Positions 23,375-34,068 of a stretch of 64,000 bases of DNA are shown piece by piece. The position numbers and the translations under genes were made by a program. The notes under the pieces are model-generated. The model was not told the origin of the DNA and did no database searches. It worked only from the letters and a program-made list of their open reading frames with translations. This stretch comes from Talaromyces rugulosus (lineage: Eukaryota > Ascomycota > Eurotiomycetes > Eurotiales > Trichocomaceae), in the NCBI RefSeq assembly GCF_013368755.1, contig NC_049563.1:5270001-5334000 (forward strand), in the 5' to 3' direction. Position 1 is the stretch's first letter, and each line of letters opens with the position of its first letter.

Positions 23375-25193
23375 ATGGCGGCCAAGAAGCCCAACATCCT
23401 CTACATCATGGCCGACCAGATGGCCGCGCCACTCCTGTCGATGCACGATCCCAGCTCGCGCATCAAGACGCCCAACCTCGACCGGCTCTCCAAGGAGGGC
23501 GTCACCTTTGACAGCGCCTACTGCAACTCGCCGCTGTGTGCGCCCTCGCGCTTTGTCATGGTGACGGGCCAGCTGCCGAGCAAAATCGGCGCCTTTGACA
23601 ACGCGGCCGACTTGCCCGCCGACATCCCCACATACGCCCACTATCTTCGCCGCGAGGGCTACCACACTGCGCTCGCCGGCAAGATGCATTTCTGTGGGCC
23701 GGACCAGCTGCATGGGTACGAGCAGCGCTTGACCAGCGACATCTACCCGGGCGACTATGGCTGGTCGGTCAACTGGGACGAGCCGGTGAGTCTGTCTGTG
23801 TTCGAGTGGCTTGACATCCAGAGTGCTAATCATATCATAGGAGGTCCGCCCCGACTACTACCACAACATGTCCTCTGTCATGGACGCCGGCCCTGTCGTG
23901 CGCACCAACCAGCTCGACTACGACGAAGAGGTCGTCTACAAGTCGACCCAGTACCTGTACGACCACGTGCGCCACCGCGGCGACCAGCCCTTCTGCCTGA
24001 CCGTGTCCATGACCCATCCGCACGACCCGTATGCCATGACCAAGGAGTTCTGGGACCTGTACGAGGACGTCGACATTCCGCTGCCCAAGACATCTGCTTT
24101 TGCCCACGACGAGCAGGACCCGCACTCGCAGCGTGTGCTCAAGTGCATCGATCTCTGGGGTAAGGACATGCCCGAAGACCGTATCAAGGCTGCCCGCCGC
24201 GCCTACTACGCCGCCTGCACCTACGTCGACACCAATGTGGGCAAATTGTTGAAGGCACTTGACAACTGCGGCCTCACCGATGATACCATCATTGTCTTCA
24301 CCGGCGACCACGGCGACATGCTGGGCGAGCGCGGTTTGTGGTACAAGATGGTCTGGTACGAGAACTCGGCTCGCGTGCCGTTTATTGTGCACGCCCCGAA
24401 GCGTTTCGAGGCCAAGCGCGTCAAGGAAAATGTGTCGACCATGGATATTCTTCCGACATTTGCTGGCCTGGTGGGCGCCCAGCTGGAGCCGACTCTGCCT
24501 ATGGACGGCGTCTCGTTGGTGCCATATCTGACTGGCGGCGAAGGCCTCAAGACCGACACCGTGTTTGGCGAGTACATGGCCGAGGGCACTCTGACTCCGG
24601 TCATTATGATCCGTCGCGGAAAGTGGAAGTTTATCTACTCGTTGATGGACCCGCCCATGCTGTACGACCTTGAGGCTGATCCGCTGGAGAGACACAACCT
24701 GGTGGCGGGGCTGCCCATGCCGAACTTGAACAAGAACGTCGTGACCAAAGCCGCCGCCTCTTCGGTCAATGGTGCTCTGGGTATTCCCACTCCGGCCGAG
24801 ACTCCTGGCGCTGTCTCGTTTGTGTCCACTGAAAAGTCGTTCTTCCCCAAGATCCCTGCGCAGGTGGGCAACAACCCTACTCCACCGCGCACTCCGAGCC
24901 CGGCGCTGGCCAACGACCTGCCCCCGAGCACCGACCCGACGACTCTGCTGGCCCATTTCACCGAGGAAGTCAACACTCGCTGGGACCTCAAAGCCGTTCA
25001 CGAGGACGTGGTGCGCTCGCAACGCCGTCGCCGCGTGGTGTACTCTGCGCTGATCAAGGGCGTTCCCACCATCTGGGACTATGAGCCTCGCGTCGACCCG
25101 AGCACTCAGTATGTGCGCAACCAGAGCAAGGGAGCATTGGACGACGTCGAGTTTCTCTCTCGCTGGCCGCGCGTGGCCGGTAGCGGTCACTAG
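23375..25193 (+). CDS. Choline sulfatase (arylsulfatase-type)
   Basis: Hydrolyses choline-O-sulfate, a fungal sulfur and osmolyte store, to choline and sulfate. Exons 23375-23785 and 23841-25193 (55-nt intron, phase 0) give 587 aa. The metal site starts at ADQ (Asp14), and the Cys-type sulfatase signature CAPSR has Cys55 as the residue converted to formylglycine. Further motifs: HTALAGKMHFCGPDQLHG, FTGDHGDMLGERGLWYKM and WKFIYSLMDPPMLYDLE. The end (SQRRRRVVYSAL...WDYEPRVDPSTQYVRN) matches the choline-sulfatase C-terminal domain, which separates it from generic arylsulfatases. No signal peptide is seen, so it is probably cytosolic. Codons are strongly GC-ending compared with UTP10 or NRDE2. 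An extra Pro/Thr-rich linker lies at ~455-510. Confidence 0.93.
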
Positions 25194-25650
25194 CGGCCAG
25201 TGACTCGATGGCTATTGCTGTTACTTGCACGATTCACGAATTTCTTTTTTTTTCTTCTCCCTTTTCCCTGACTCTATTCGACATAGCGAAAAGCCGTATA
25301 CCCTGATTTGCCGATGATAATTTGTCCCCTCTTTTTCGCGAATCAGACGATCTTGCATTTTTTTTCTCCTTACATTTCGCTACCTTGCCTGCACAGCTGC
25401 ATTGTTTCACTTTTTAGCATTCCTAACCGTTTGTTCTTTTTTTTAACATTGAATCTGAAATCAAAAAAGCAAAAAGCAGATGGGTGGATGTCTGCACACA
25501 TATGGGCTTGTTTTAGAATATCGAACCAGACTGGTAAATGCTAGATTTTCGTGCAGTAAGTATGAATTATTATCATTAAATGATTATTGCGTTATTGTTG
25601 TGGAGTATTGAGTGATACATGTAACCCCGGAATATAATAATAGCGTTTAG

Positions 25651-25795
25651 CAGGCTTCCATCAATTGATGTTTATACCGACTCTAGCCCAGGCTACCATT
25701 AATTGATGTCTATACCGACTCTACATGTAGTCCAGGCTGCCATTAATTGATTTCTATACCGACATTTGGACTCTATCCCCCAGGCTACCATGTTA
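25651..25795. repeat. Degenerate tandem repeat, ~38-48 bp units
   Basis: Units start with CAGGCT at 25651, 25689, 25733 and 25781 (the last partial). The three fuller units each carry [AT]-rich ATTGAT and CTATACCGAC-type blocks. Spacing grows 38, 44, 48 through small insertions, one of which contains TACATGTA. Confidence 0.8.
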
Positions 25796-25880
25796 ACAAT
25801 TCGCATCCGATCTCGGCGTGTCAAATGTCAAATGTCAAATGTCAGACAAGGGCGCGAAATCAATTAAACAAGGGCGCGCG

Positions 25881-25882
<2 letters not shown>

Positions 25883-25912
<30 letters not shown>
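25883..25912. repeat. A30 homopolymer
   Basis: Thirty consecutive A on +, flanked by GCGCGCGCT and GCTTTGG. This could be a simple-sequence expansion or the tail of a retroposed sequence; no element body is recognisable beside it. Confidence 0.8.
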
Positions 25913-25915
<3 letters not shown>

Positions 25916-26667
25916 TTGGTTTAGAGTTTAGCTCTTTGATTGATGCTTGCGATTTGTAAGCTCCGTATCACTAACTAGTCGATGGATGGATCTCCCAATT
26001 GAGTCATAGTCTGGATGTCTACGTGTAAGTGATCTGTTGGATTTTGAATGGATACATGTATATGTATATATGTGTATATATTGTAGCATTATCAATTGTT
26101 TCTGCAGATATCAATTGATATCATAGTATACTTACTATGTGAGTCACGGCGGCTTTCCAGATGTCGCCATGTGGGGTGGTGGGGCCTGGGGCTTTGATGT
26201 AAAGTATACCTCGATGATATTCTTTGATTCTTGTATAGCGAGTACGGAGTACATACTGTGGATATATATATGTAGACGGAATAGTATAATTATTTCCAAG
26301 CAAATTGACACATCCCATGCCCGAATGTCATGACGCAACAGCAACAGCTGCTGACAAACTGCGCTTGTCACAGGGCGGTGCGGAGTAAACATGGAGCTGT
26401 CGGAGCTCGGCTCGTGTGTACATGTCGAATGTGGTGACTCAGGCCTGCATGGCTAGTATTTCTTATTAGTATATTATATTATTATTTCAGCCTGGAAAAC
26501 GCGGTTGTTATATACCTGTTGTTGCACAGTTGACCGCCAGCTCCTGCCTTGTCTCGTGCATTCCGTCCCGCATTGTTTTGACTCCTTGTCTTCTTTTCTG
26601 TCCACCTTCGCTCTCCATCTTCGCTTCTCATCTTCGCTTCTCATCTGAACTCGCATCAGGGTCTGAA

Positions 26668-28296
26668 ATGGACTCGTTCACCCGCAAGGTCTCGCGCCTC
26701 AAGATCGGCATCGATCTCAAGCAGCAGGCCCCTGGCTTTGTGCCATCGTACACCACGCTGGATCGCATCGAAGGCGAGGTGACTATCCAGGCCGACCGGG
26801 ACACTACTTTCGACCACATTGCCATTACTTTTGACGGTACTACCTTTTCTCTACACTGAAACAAACAAACACACAAAAAACGCTAAACAAAGAAAAAAAA
26901 AAAAGGAACATCTACAGCCCGTGTGCAGCGCCAGGGCAGCATGGCACATCCCTCCAACGACATCAGCGCCACCCATCAATTCCTCCGCCTGCGTCAACCC
27001 ATCGACCACAACAGCTACCCAGAGCCGCGCCAGTTCAAACCGCTATGTCTGTACAAATTCCCTTTTACATTCGTCGTGCCCGAGCAACTCCTGCCCCAAA
27101 GCTGCAGCCATTCCACCGATAACCCGCATCTGCAGGCTGCGCACATGCAGCCGCCGCCGAGTCTGGGCGACCCGATGATGGCCAGCGATGGCAAGACGCT
27201 GCTCGACGACCTCGCGCCGCAAATGAGCGAGATTCTGTACCGTATTCGCGTGAGCGTGTACAGGCCGAATACTACTGATGGCAAGTTGGTGCCGGTTACT
27301 GCAGTCGCGAAAAAGATTCGTGTTGTGCCTGCTAGTCTCGAGCAGCCGCCACTCGAGGTGACTTGTAACTGCACCGATGACTACCGCACGCGCAAGGAAA
27401 AGGATGTCCGCAAGGGCCTTTTGGGGAAAAAGACTGGTCGGCTCGTCATGGCTGCCGCCCAGCCCAAACCGCTGCAGCTCCCGCCGCCGGGTGAGGAGAC
27501 TGACAATACCATAAATAGCCATCTCACTGTGCATGTGCGGTTTGACCCGGAGAATGATGAGCAGCCGCCGCGGTTGAAGTCTCTATGGAGCAAGTTGCGC
27601 GTGTTGACGTACTTTTCGGCGGAGCCTTTTACCACGTTTCCGTCAAAGAGCATGGCATTAATGTGGAGCTCGATGCAGGGCGTGTATACCGAGACGGTGG
27701 ACCTTTCGTCGCTGTGCGTCTTGTCGGCGCAGTGGGAGAAACACGCTGCATCAGAAAACGTGCGTCGCGGCTCGCTCGAGTCGACTGCTTCGGTGAATAC
27801 TATTACTGGGCCGTCAGCCTCGTATAGTGGAAAGGACTTTTATACTGCGTCTATTATCGTTCCTATTTCGTTACCCAAAACAAAAGCATTTGTGCCGACG
27901 TTCCATTCATGTCTAAACTCGCGCGTGTACGCACTCGACCTGTCTCTGTCGTATCAATCCCCAAGCGCCAAGGTCCTCGTGTCAAGCGTGTCTCTGAAAA
28001 TTCCTATCCAGATTACATCTCCATACCGCGAGACGGCCTCGTTGGATACATCGGATCCGGTCCTCTCGCAGATGCAGGTCGAGGAAGAGTTTTATCGGCC
28101 ACGCAGTATTGCACCGCCGAGCGACGAGTATCTAGAGCAGGATTCTCTGCTGCGAGCCTCATCTCGAGTTTCTGCAGGTGATTTTCCAGAGGATGGCAGT
28201 CCGCCAGACTATTCCATGACCGTGCAACCTCAGAACACGCGCACGAGCTCGTCGTGTCCGCGGCGAAGAGATTATATGATGCTGGCTGCGTGTTGA
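26668..28296 (+). CDS. Alpha-arrestin (arrestin-domain) adaptor
   Basis: An arrestin-fold trafficking adaptor, 515 aa. Exons 26668-26836 and 26918-28296 are joined across an 81-nt intron (GACG|GTACTA ... CTACAG|CCCGTG), restoring ITFDARVQRQG. The N-domain begins SRLKIGIDLKQQAPGFVPSY with a YTTLDRIEGEVTI strand pattern; a C-domain follows (FYTASIIVPISLPKTKAFVPTF, AKVLVSSVSLKIPIQI). Near residue 485 is SPPDYS, a PPxY motif that in fungal alpha-arrestins binds WW domains of Rsp5/HulA-type ubiquitin ligases to drive endocytosis of permeases. An acidic/Ser-rich tail surrounds it. It lies next to and convergent with a plasma-membrane permease gene, which may or may not be a client. Confidence 0.86.
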
Positions 28297-28414
28297 TTTT
28301 GGTTGAAATTTTTATGTTAAATTTTCATGTTAATACCGTTGGAACTTTTTTTCATGTCAAAAATACCCGTTAGTATTGATTTTAGCTAGTTGTTGTTAAT
28401 ATATAATACATAAT

Positions 28415-30993
28415 TTATCCAGCTTTGACCTCTGTATGTGCGTTCTTAATGCCGTCGCCATTTGCAGCATCAGCAGCGCTTTCACCTTTTTCAGTTTTCT
28501 TACCAAACGACTGTTTAAACACCTGCCCAATCTGCTCGATCCCACCGTCTATGAGAGGATAGAAGATGACCATGAGCAGCGTCAGCCACAGCCATATAAT
28601 AGCAACAACCACCCACGCGGTAAAGAACTTTTCTCATTAGCACGTTTCAAAGTTCCAGGGAGAAGAAAACACACCTTTTTCCCAAATACATAGTGGCTGC
28701 CATACATCGGCAGCGGCCATATCACCCAGTGTCCGAGAAACGTGGCAACCGACCAAAACGTGGCAATGCGCGCCCAGCGTTTGAGTTCGTTGTCCTTGGA
28801 GGGACGCGTATTCTCTCCGCTTGCGACATGAGTGTCTTCCTGATCGGACGGAGAAGCCGAGTCCGAGTCAATCTTCCCCAACGCGAGCCTCTCATTTTTG
28901 AACTGCGCCCAGTCATACGCCTGCGGTTTTCCCAGTGCAAACGTCAAGATGACAGAGTATGCAATCGGCGAAAAGGCAGATGCCACGGTGCCGTACACGC
29001 ACGGCAGAACCTCGCCGGTCGTGGCGACTGTCACGCTGCCGCCAAAACGGTATGCGCAGCCTAACCAGACGGCGAGACCGGTGGCGAGGCCCAGGATGGG
29101 CGATAGGATGGCGGCGAGGGTGGTTTGGCGGCGCCAGAGGACGGTGAAGGCCATGGGGAAGATGCCGGGGCAGGTGACGACTCCTATCATCTTATCAGCT
29201 TGCGGTTTTTTTATTTTTATTTTTATTAAAAAGTACGAACCAAGCATGTACAAAGTCCACTGCAAATCCGCACCAACATAGTACAGCATCGTACTAAACG
29301 CGGCCGAAAACAACACAAAGCCCACCACGCCCACATGACTCCAGCGAATAATCTGCGCATCAGAAGCGTCGCGGTTAAAGTATTCACGGTAAATATCGAA
29401 ACTGATGATTGAGCTGACGGCAATCACCTGCGCGGACAGCGTGGATGTGACGGCCATGAAGGTAATGAGGACCACGGCTGCGGCGCCGCCGGGGCCCGCG
29501 ATGGTGAGGGCTGAGTAGGGCAGGACGAGGCCGGAGCTTACTTCGGATGTTGACATTCTCTGGATTATTAGAGTTTTATCAGCAAGTTTTAAATAAGCAA
29601 GTTGGATGGATTGGAGCTTACCCGTGGATAGGTTGGGAAAACAGGGTTGTTTTCCAGGCCAACGGCCACTGAGCTCATCACTGTACCCAAAGCCCAGGGA
29701 ATGGCAAAGTATGCGATTCCGCCGATTGTATAGCCTGGGACGACTGCAGCGGGGGACGCGGCAAAGGCTTTGATAAAGTAGCTCGTGTCCATCTTCAAAT
29801 CCGTCAGTACTATCAATTGATATATCAATGATATTCCAGACTCACAATGACGAGACCAAAGTTTCCGCAAATGTGGATTATACCAAAGAGAATTGCCTGT
29901 CAACTATCAACACCAGTTTATGTATATAGTTTAATATTGGGCGCAGTTACATCCTTCGAAGTCATGGTCAGATACGTCCCCTGCGCATTCCCCGACACCG
30001 GGTTTCGCGCAGAGGCAGCCCGGACGAGATCATACAGCTGCCCGATAGAGCCGACTTCGCTGTATGTAAACGCCTTGATGGAGAAGTAGCATGCGATGAG
30101 CACAATGACCACGGTGTGAAAGTAGTCTGTCAAAAACCTGTATCCGTTTAGCTAGATTCGTTGTTTCCGACCAAAAATATAGACAAGACGTACGTTGCTT
30201 TGATACCGCCGACAAATGTGTACAGCGATACGCCGAGGGGGAGAAGGAATGTCGCTGCGATGACATGCATTCCGGTCCTACACAGTCAGTATACTCTTAA
30301 CGTCTTCTTCAACTGGGAGACGAACATAGCAGAAATAACCGCCGACGCGCCCAACAGCATATTCGCACATGCAAAGATATTATTCACCAAGCACAGCACC
30401 AAAAACACCACATGCGCCACACGCCCATACCGCACTCGCACTACTTCCAACGAGGTATGCGCCTCGGGGATCTTGCGTTTGCATGATACCCCCAGCAGCG
30501 CGAAGAAGACGATCATTGGGCTGCAGCCCGCGGCGAACCAAAAGGGGCCTGCGACACCGTAGTTGTAGCCGACGAGGCTGGAGCCGAGGAGGGCGGTGGA
30601 CCAGAGCCATGACTTTTTTTTCTCTCGTTAGTTTTGGATGTCAATTGAAGCCTGAGGGTATGTAGGGACGTCCGTACAGATACAACGGCCGACGCGGTTA
30701 GGCCGGTGCGCACGGTGCGGTTTGCCGTCATGAACCTGTTGAATGTTTCCTCAGTATAAAAGTACAAGTATAGCGGAGGGATACACACATTTCGGTCTTT
30801 TTGTTGTCTTCGCCAATGGTTCTGTTGAGCAGACGCGTGATAAACATCATGACTACATTCATCAGCCAGCGCAACATTTGAATTCATGAGACGTCTTACC
30901 CCCAGCAACAATCAGGCCGAGAACCACGACTATCACATAGCCGACTGCCTGCGACAGCGGCGGCTGCACTGCTGAGCCTGCTCTTGTGTCCAT
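28415..30993 (-). CDS. DUR3-like urea/polyamine permease (SSS family)
   Basis: A sodium:solute-symporter family plasma-membrane transporter, closest by eye to fungal DUR3 urea permeases. I read 11 exons and 10 short introns, giving roughly 675 aa; the start ATG is 30991-30993 and the stop at 28415-28417. Conserved blocks run in order: PLSQAVGYVIVVVLGL, NRTVRTGLTASAVVSSW, STALLGSSLVGYNYGVAG, GPFWFAAGCSPMIVFFALLG, TFVGGIKATFLTDYFHTVV, MAVTSTLSAQVIAVSSIISF. The C-terminal tail is cytosolic and Lys/Glu-rich. Two introns (donors near 30325 and 29240) start GTTCGT rather than GTAAGT. Being divergent from the flavin monooxygenase gene over a 770-bp shared region suggests co-control, possibly by nitrogen or sulfur supply. 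The substrate is an inference; choline or polyamines are alternatives. Confidence 0.88.
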
Positions 30994-31763
30994 CGTTAAA
31001 AAAGTAACTTGACAAAGTATAACTACAGAGCTGCATAGCAGTGAGAGCTAGAGCTATAGCAGGGTTTATATGCACCAAGCTCAAATAATAATATCGGCAG
31101 TTGATCAAGTTCTTTCCGCCCCGCTTGATGTAGAATATGCTTAAATTGCGTGATCCAAGAAGGTCTTCACTATTTCCAAAAAACTTAATCATCTACTAGC
31201 GTGTCGATCTTCCATCTATTCTACGCACTGAGCGATGGTGTGACAAGGCCGTGGTCCTAAATGGGCAGATATTGCGCAAGGAACAGAGTTTTTGCAAATA
31301 GATGGGGGTTCTCAATTTTGATCTTTTTGTACAGTACGATTTATTGACGCTGCGGGACCTGAATTGCCTATTTGGGTAGTTTCCGTGATCGTGCTAGCCC
31401 TAATCAGTCCCCTCTCCCAGCCATTAATGCTTTCATTGCCCCGTCATCGACCCAGGGATGTGGAACGAGGTCATTCCTGGTAAAACTCGGTTAAAGGGAT
31501 GTTGATTTTATGAAGACGCCGCCTCGGTAGGATCAATAGCCTGCGACCCTTGGCGCGCCGCCTGCATGTGTCGAGATCGCGCAATCGTGGCCCACCGTGA
31601 GGTTATCGCAAGCAGAGCGCGGGGCATTTGGCTGCGTCATTGCACGTACTAGTAAAATTGCATGTAAATATTAATATTTTGGATGCGATTTTCATGCATT
31701 TTACATTTTCTTCATTTGCAATTTGACAATTCAAGCACATCGCTTGACAGCCGATCAGTTAAA
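30994..31763. promoter_or_regulatory. Divergent promoter, permease / monooxygenase
   Basis: 770 bases between the two start codons hold both promoters. GATA cores occur, as expected by chance in such DNA, so no nitrogen-regulator site is claimed. Confidence 0.55.
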
Positions 31764-33406
31764 ATGGCCACCCGCAAGAGCCTTATCCTCAATGCCTTTG
31801 TCGAAATGTGTAAGTCCTCGTCAACTCATACAATTCATATTTGATATTGATAGAATAAACAGGCAGCGGCCACCAGTCGCCCGGCCTCTGGAACCACCCC
31901 GACGACGAGTCCTGGCGCTTCAACGACGTGCACCACTGGATCGAGCTGGCCAAGCTGCTCGAAGCCGCCAAGTTCCACGGCATTTTCATTGCAGACGTGC
32001 TCGGCGGATACGACGTCTACAAGGGACCGCGCAACCTCGACCCGGCCATCATCTCTGGAGCCCAATGGCCTGTCAACGAGCCGCTGGCTGTTGTGCCGGC
32101 TATGGCTGCTGCTACTAAGAATCTGGGGTTTGGAGTCACCATTACGACAACCTATGAGCAGCCGTACCATCTGGCCAGGCGATTGTCGACTGTCGACCAT
32201 CTCTCCAACGGCCGGTGAGTCTTTCAATCCTCTCTACTCTAGAAGACTAAGCTAACAGAGTAGACTCGGGTGGAATGTAAGTTCCTTACCTGTCCCTTTC
32301 TATAGCATGATGAATACTAATTTCCCAGATTGTAACTGGCTATCTCGACTCTGCAGCGCGCAACCTCGGACGCGCCGAGCAACCGCAGCACGACGACCGC
32401 TACGCCATCGCCGAAGAATACGTCCAAGTCACGTACAAACTCTGGGAATCGTCCTGGCGCGACGACGCCGTGGTGCGCGACCGCACACGCCGCGTGTACA
32501 CAGAGCCCTCGCGCGTGCGCCTCATCAACCACACTGGCAAACACTACACCGTTCCTGGCCCTCACATCTGCCAGCCCAGCCCGCAACGCACGCCGCTGAT
32601 TCTGCAAGCTGGCACGTCAAAAGCAGGCAAGAACTTTGCTGCCCAGCACGCCGAGGCCATCTTTGTCGCTGGTCACAGTCCCTCCGTCGTAGCCAAAAAC
32701 ATCGCCGAGATCCGCGAGCTTGCAAGCACCCAATTTGGCCGTGACCCAAAGAGTCTCAAGTTTCTCGCATTGTTCTGCCCCGTGTTGGGACGTACTGAAG
32801 AGGAAGCACAAGCAAAATTTGCAGAGTATAGAGACCTCGGCTCGATTGAAGGCGCGCTCGCCCTGTTCGGTGGCTGGACTGGTATTGACCTGAACCAGTA
32901 CGCCGATGACCAGGAACTGCGCCATGTTGAGAGTAATGCCATCCGCTCGGCTGTCGAGGGCTGGTCCAAGGCGTCGCCTGGTGTGTCCAAATGGACAAAG
33001 ACTACCGTTGCCCAGCACATCACCGTTGGCGGCCTAGGCGCAACTTCAGTAGGCACGCCGCAGCAAATCGCCGATGAGCTGGAGAGATGGGTTGCAGAAG
33101 CTGATGTTGACGGATTCAACTTTGTATGTTTTTTTCCTTCGTTCGCTATTTATTTAGGTTGTGCTAACATGAAGTTCACAGGCGTATGCTATCAAACCCG
33201 GCTCCTTTGTCGATATTATCGAGCTATTGCTGCCAGAACTGCGCAAACGTGGGCTGTTCTGGAACGACTATGCCGTGGATGGAGGAACGTACCGTGAGAA
33301 CTTCTACGGCAAGCCTGGTCAATCCGGCCCTCGAGACGATCATCCCGCGGCCAAGTATCGGTGGAAGGCCGGTGTTGAGGCCGCTGACCATCAAATCCCA
33401 AACTAG
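31764..33406 (+). CDS. FMN-dependent monooxygenase, NtaA/SnaA/DszA type
   Basis: A flavin-dependent, luciferase-like (LLM class) monooxygenase related to nitrilotriacetate and dibenzothiophene-sulfone monooxygenases; it needs reduced FMN from a separate reductase. Five exons (31764-31809, 31863-32214, 32264-32276, 32329-33123, 33182-33406) give 476 aa. Exon 3 is only 13 nt but encodes part of the conserved NGRLGWNIVTGYLDSAARN motif, so it must be included. Other family blocks: LNAFVEMCSGHQSPGLW, GIFIADVLGGYDVY, LGFGVTITTTYEQPYHLARR, RTPLILQAGTSKAGKNFAA (substrate/flavin region), GTPQQIADELERW. No targeting signal is obvious. Being divergent from a urea-type permease and near choline sulfatase, it may take part in releasing nitrogen or sulfur from organic compounds. 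The true substrate is unknown. Confidence 0.9.
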
Positions 33407-34068
33407 ACGGCGGTAGTTACTGGTTGACGATATATAAAAAGTAGTTCAATTAAATTACCGCCCTATACGGGTATGTGTAGTAAATAAATGCTCATCCTGT
33501 CCGGGAAGAAACAAAAGCAGGCGGATATCACGGAAGCCACGGCAACCTTGTAGGACAGTATAAATATCTATGATTGCCGTCGTTTTTATTATTTGATAAG
33601 AATTTCTTGTAATATAGTAGGTCTATAAACTTCAATTTTTGAGTGATTAAATTTATCTATTTATTTTCCATGTTCACTGCGAACTATTCATTATACAGAG
33701 CGGATGAAATGATTGGGAGTAGGGACGATTATTTGATCGGATCAAACTACTGAGGGAACGTCTATATAAACTGATAATATTCCCATGTAAATTAGAAGAT
33801 CGTGCTTCCGAATGAGAATCAATCGTACCCATAAATATTTCCCTTACAAAGTGCATGCTGATTAATCCTTGCCAAGATCCCGAAGCTCGACGTGTAGACC
33901 ACATGCCAAGTTGCAAGTAGCGTATCCCACAATCAGTGAGCACTTCGGCTTAAGCAAACTCTAGGCTGAAGAGCAAGTCAAGTCGATTTAGCCGTGGACA
34001 AATTAACGACTGCCAAAAAACTTCCCAGTACACGTTGGACCTCTTTTGAGGGTTGGGATTACAATGGC
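33407..34068. other. Intergenic upstream of the APH-like gene
   Basis: About 660 AT-rich bases. A frame continuous with the next gene's exon 1 extends back to about 33994 without an ATG. No gene is identified on the opposite strand. Confidence 0.5.

Larger units (their letters stand above)
25194..26667. other. AT-rich intergenic island with several repeats
   Basis: About 1.5 kb. It holds a tandem repeat (25651-25795), three GTCAAAT units (25820-25840), an A30 run (25883-25912), TACATGTA at 25616, 25722 and 26053, and ATCAATTGAT at 25660 and 26110, the second inside a 16-nt perfect palindrome (26107-26122). CT-rich leader sequence precedes the arrestin start. No gene is supported. Confidence 0.7.

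Noticed and set aside
23835..25190. 451-codon frame opposite the choline sulfatase
   Set aside because: Shadow of a GC-rich gene; the + strand has clear sulfatase motifs and the mirror frame has none.
25883..25912. A30 run as tail of a LINE or other retroposon
   Set aside because: No reverse transcriptase, element body or target-site duplication is visible beside it.
32470..33297. Start at 32470 for the monooxygenase
   Set aside because: Only the large fourth exon; conserved N-terminal blocks lie upstream in spliced exons.
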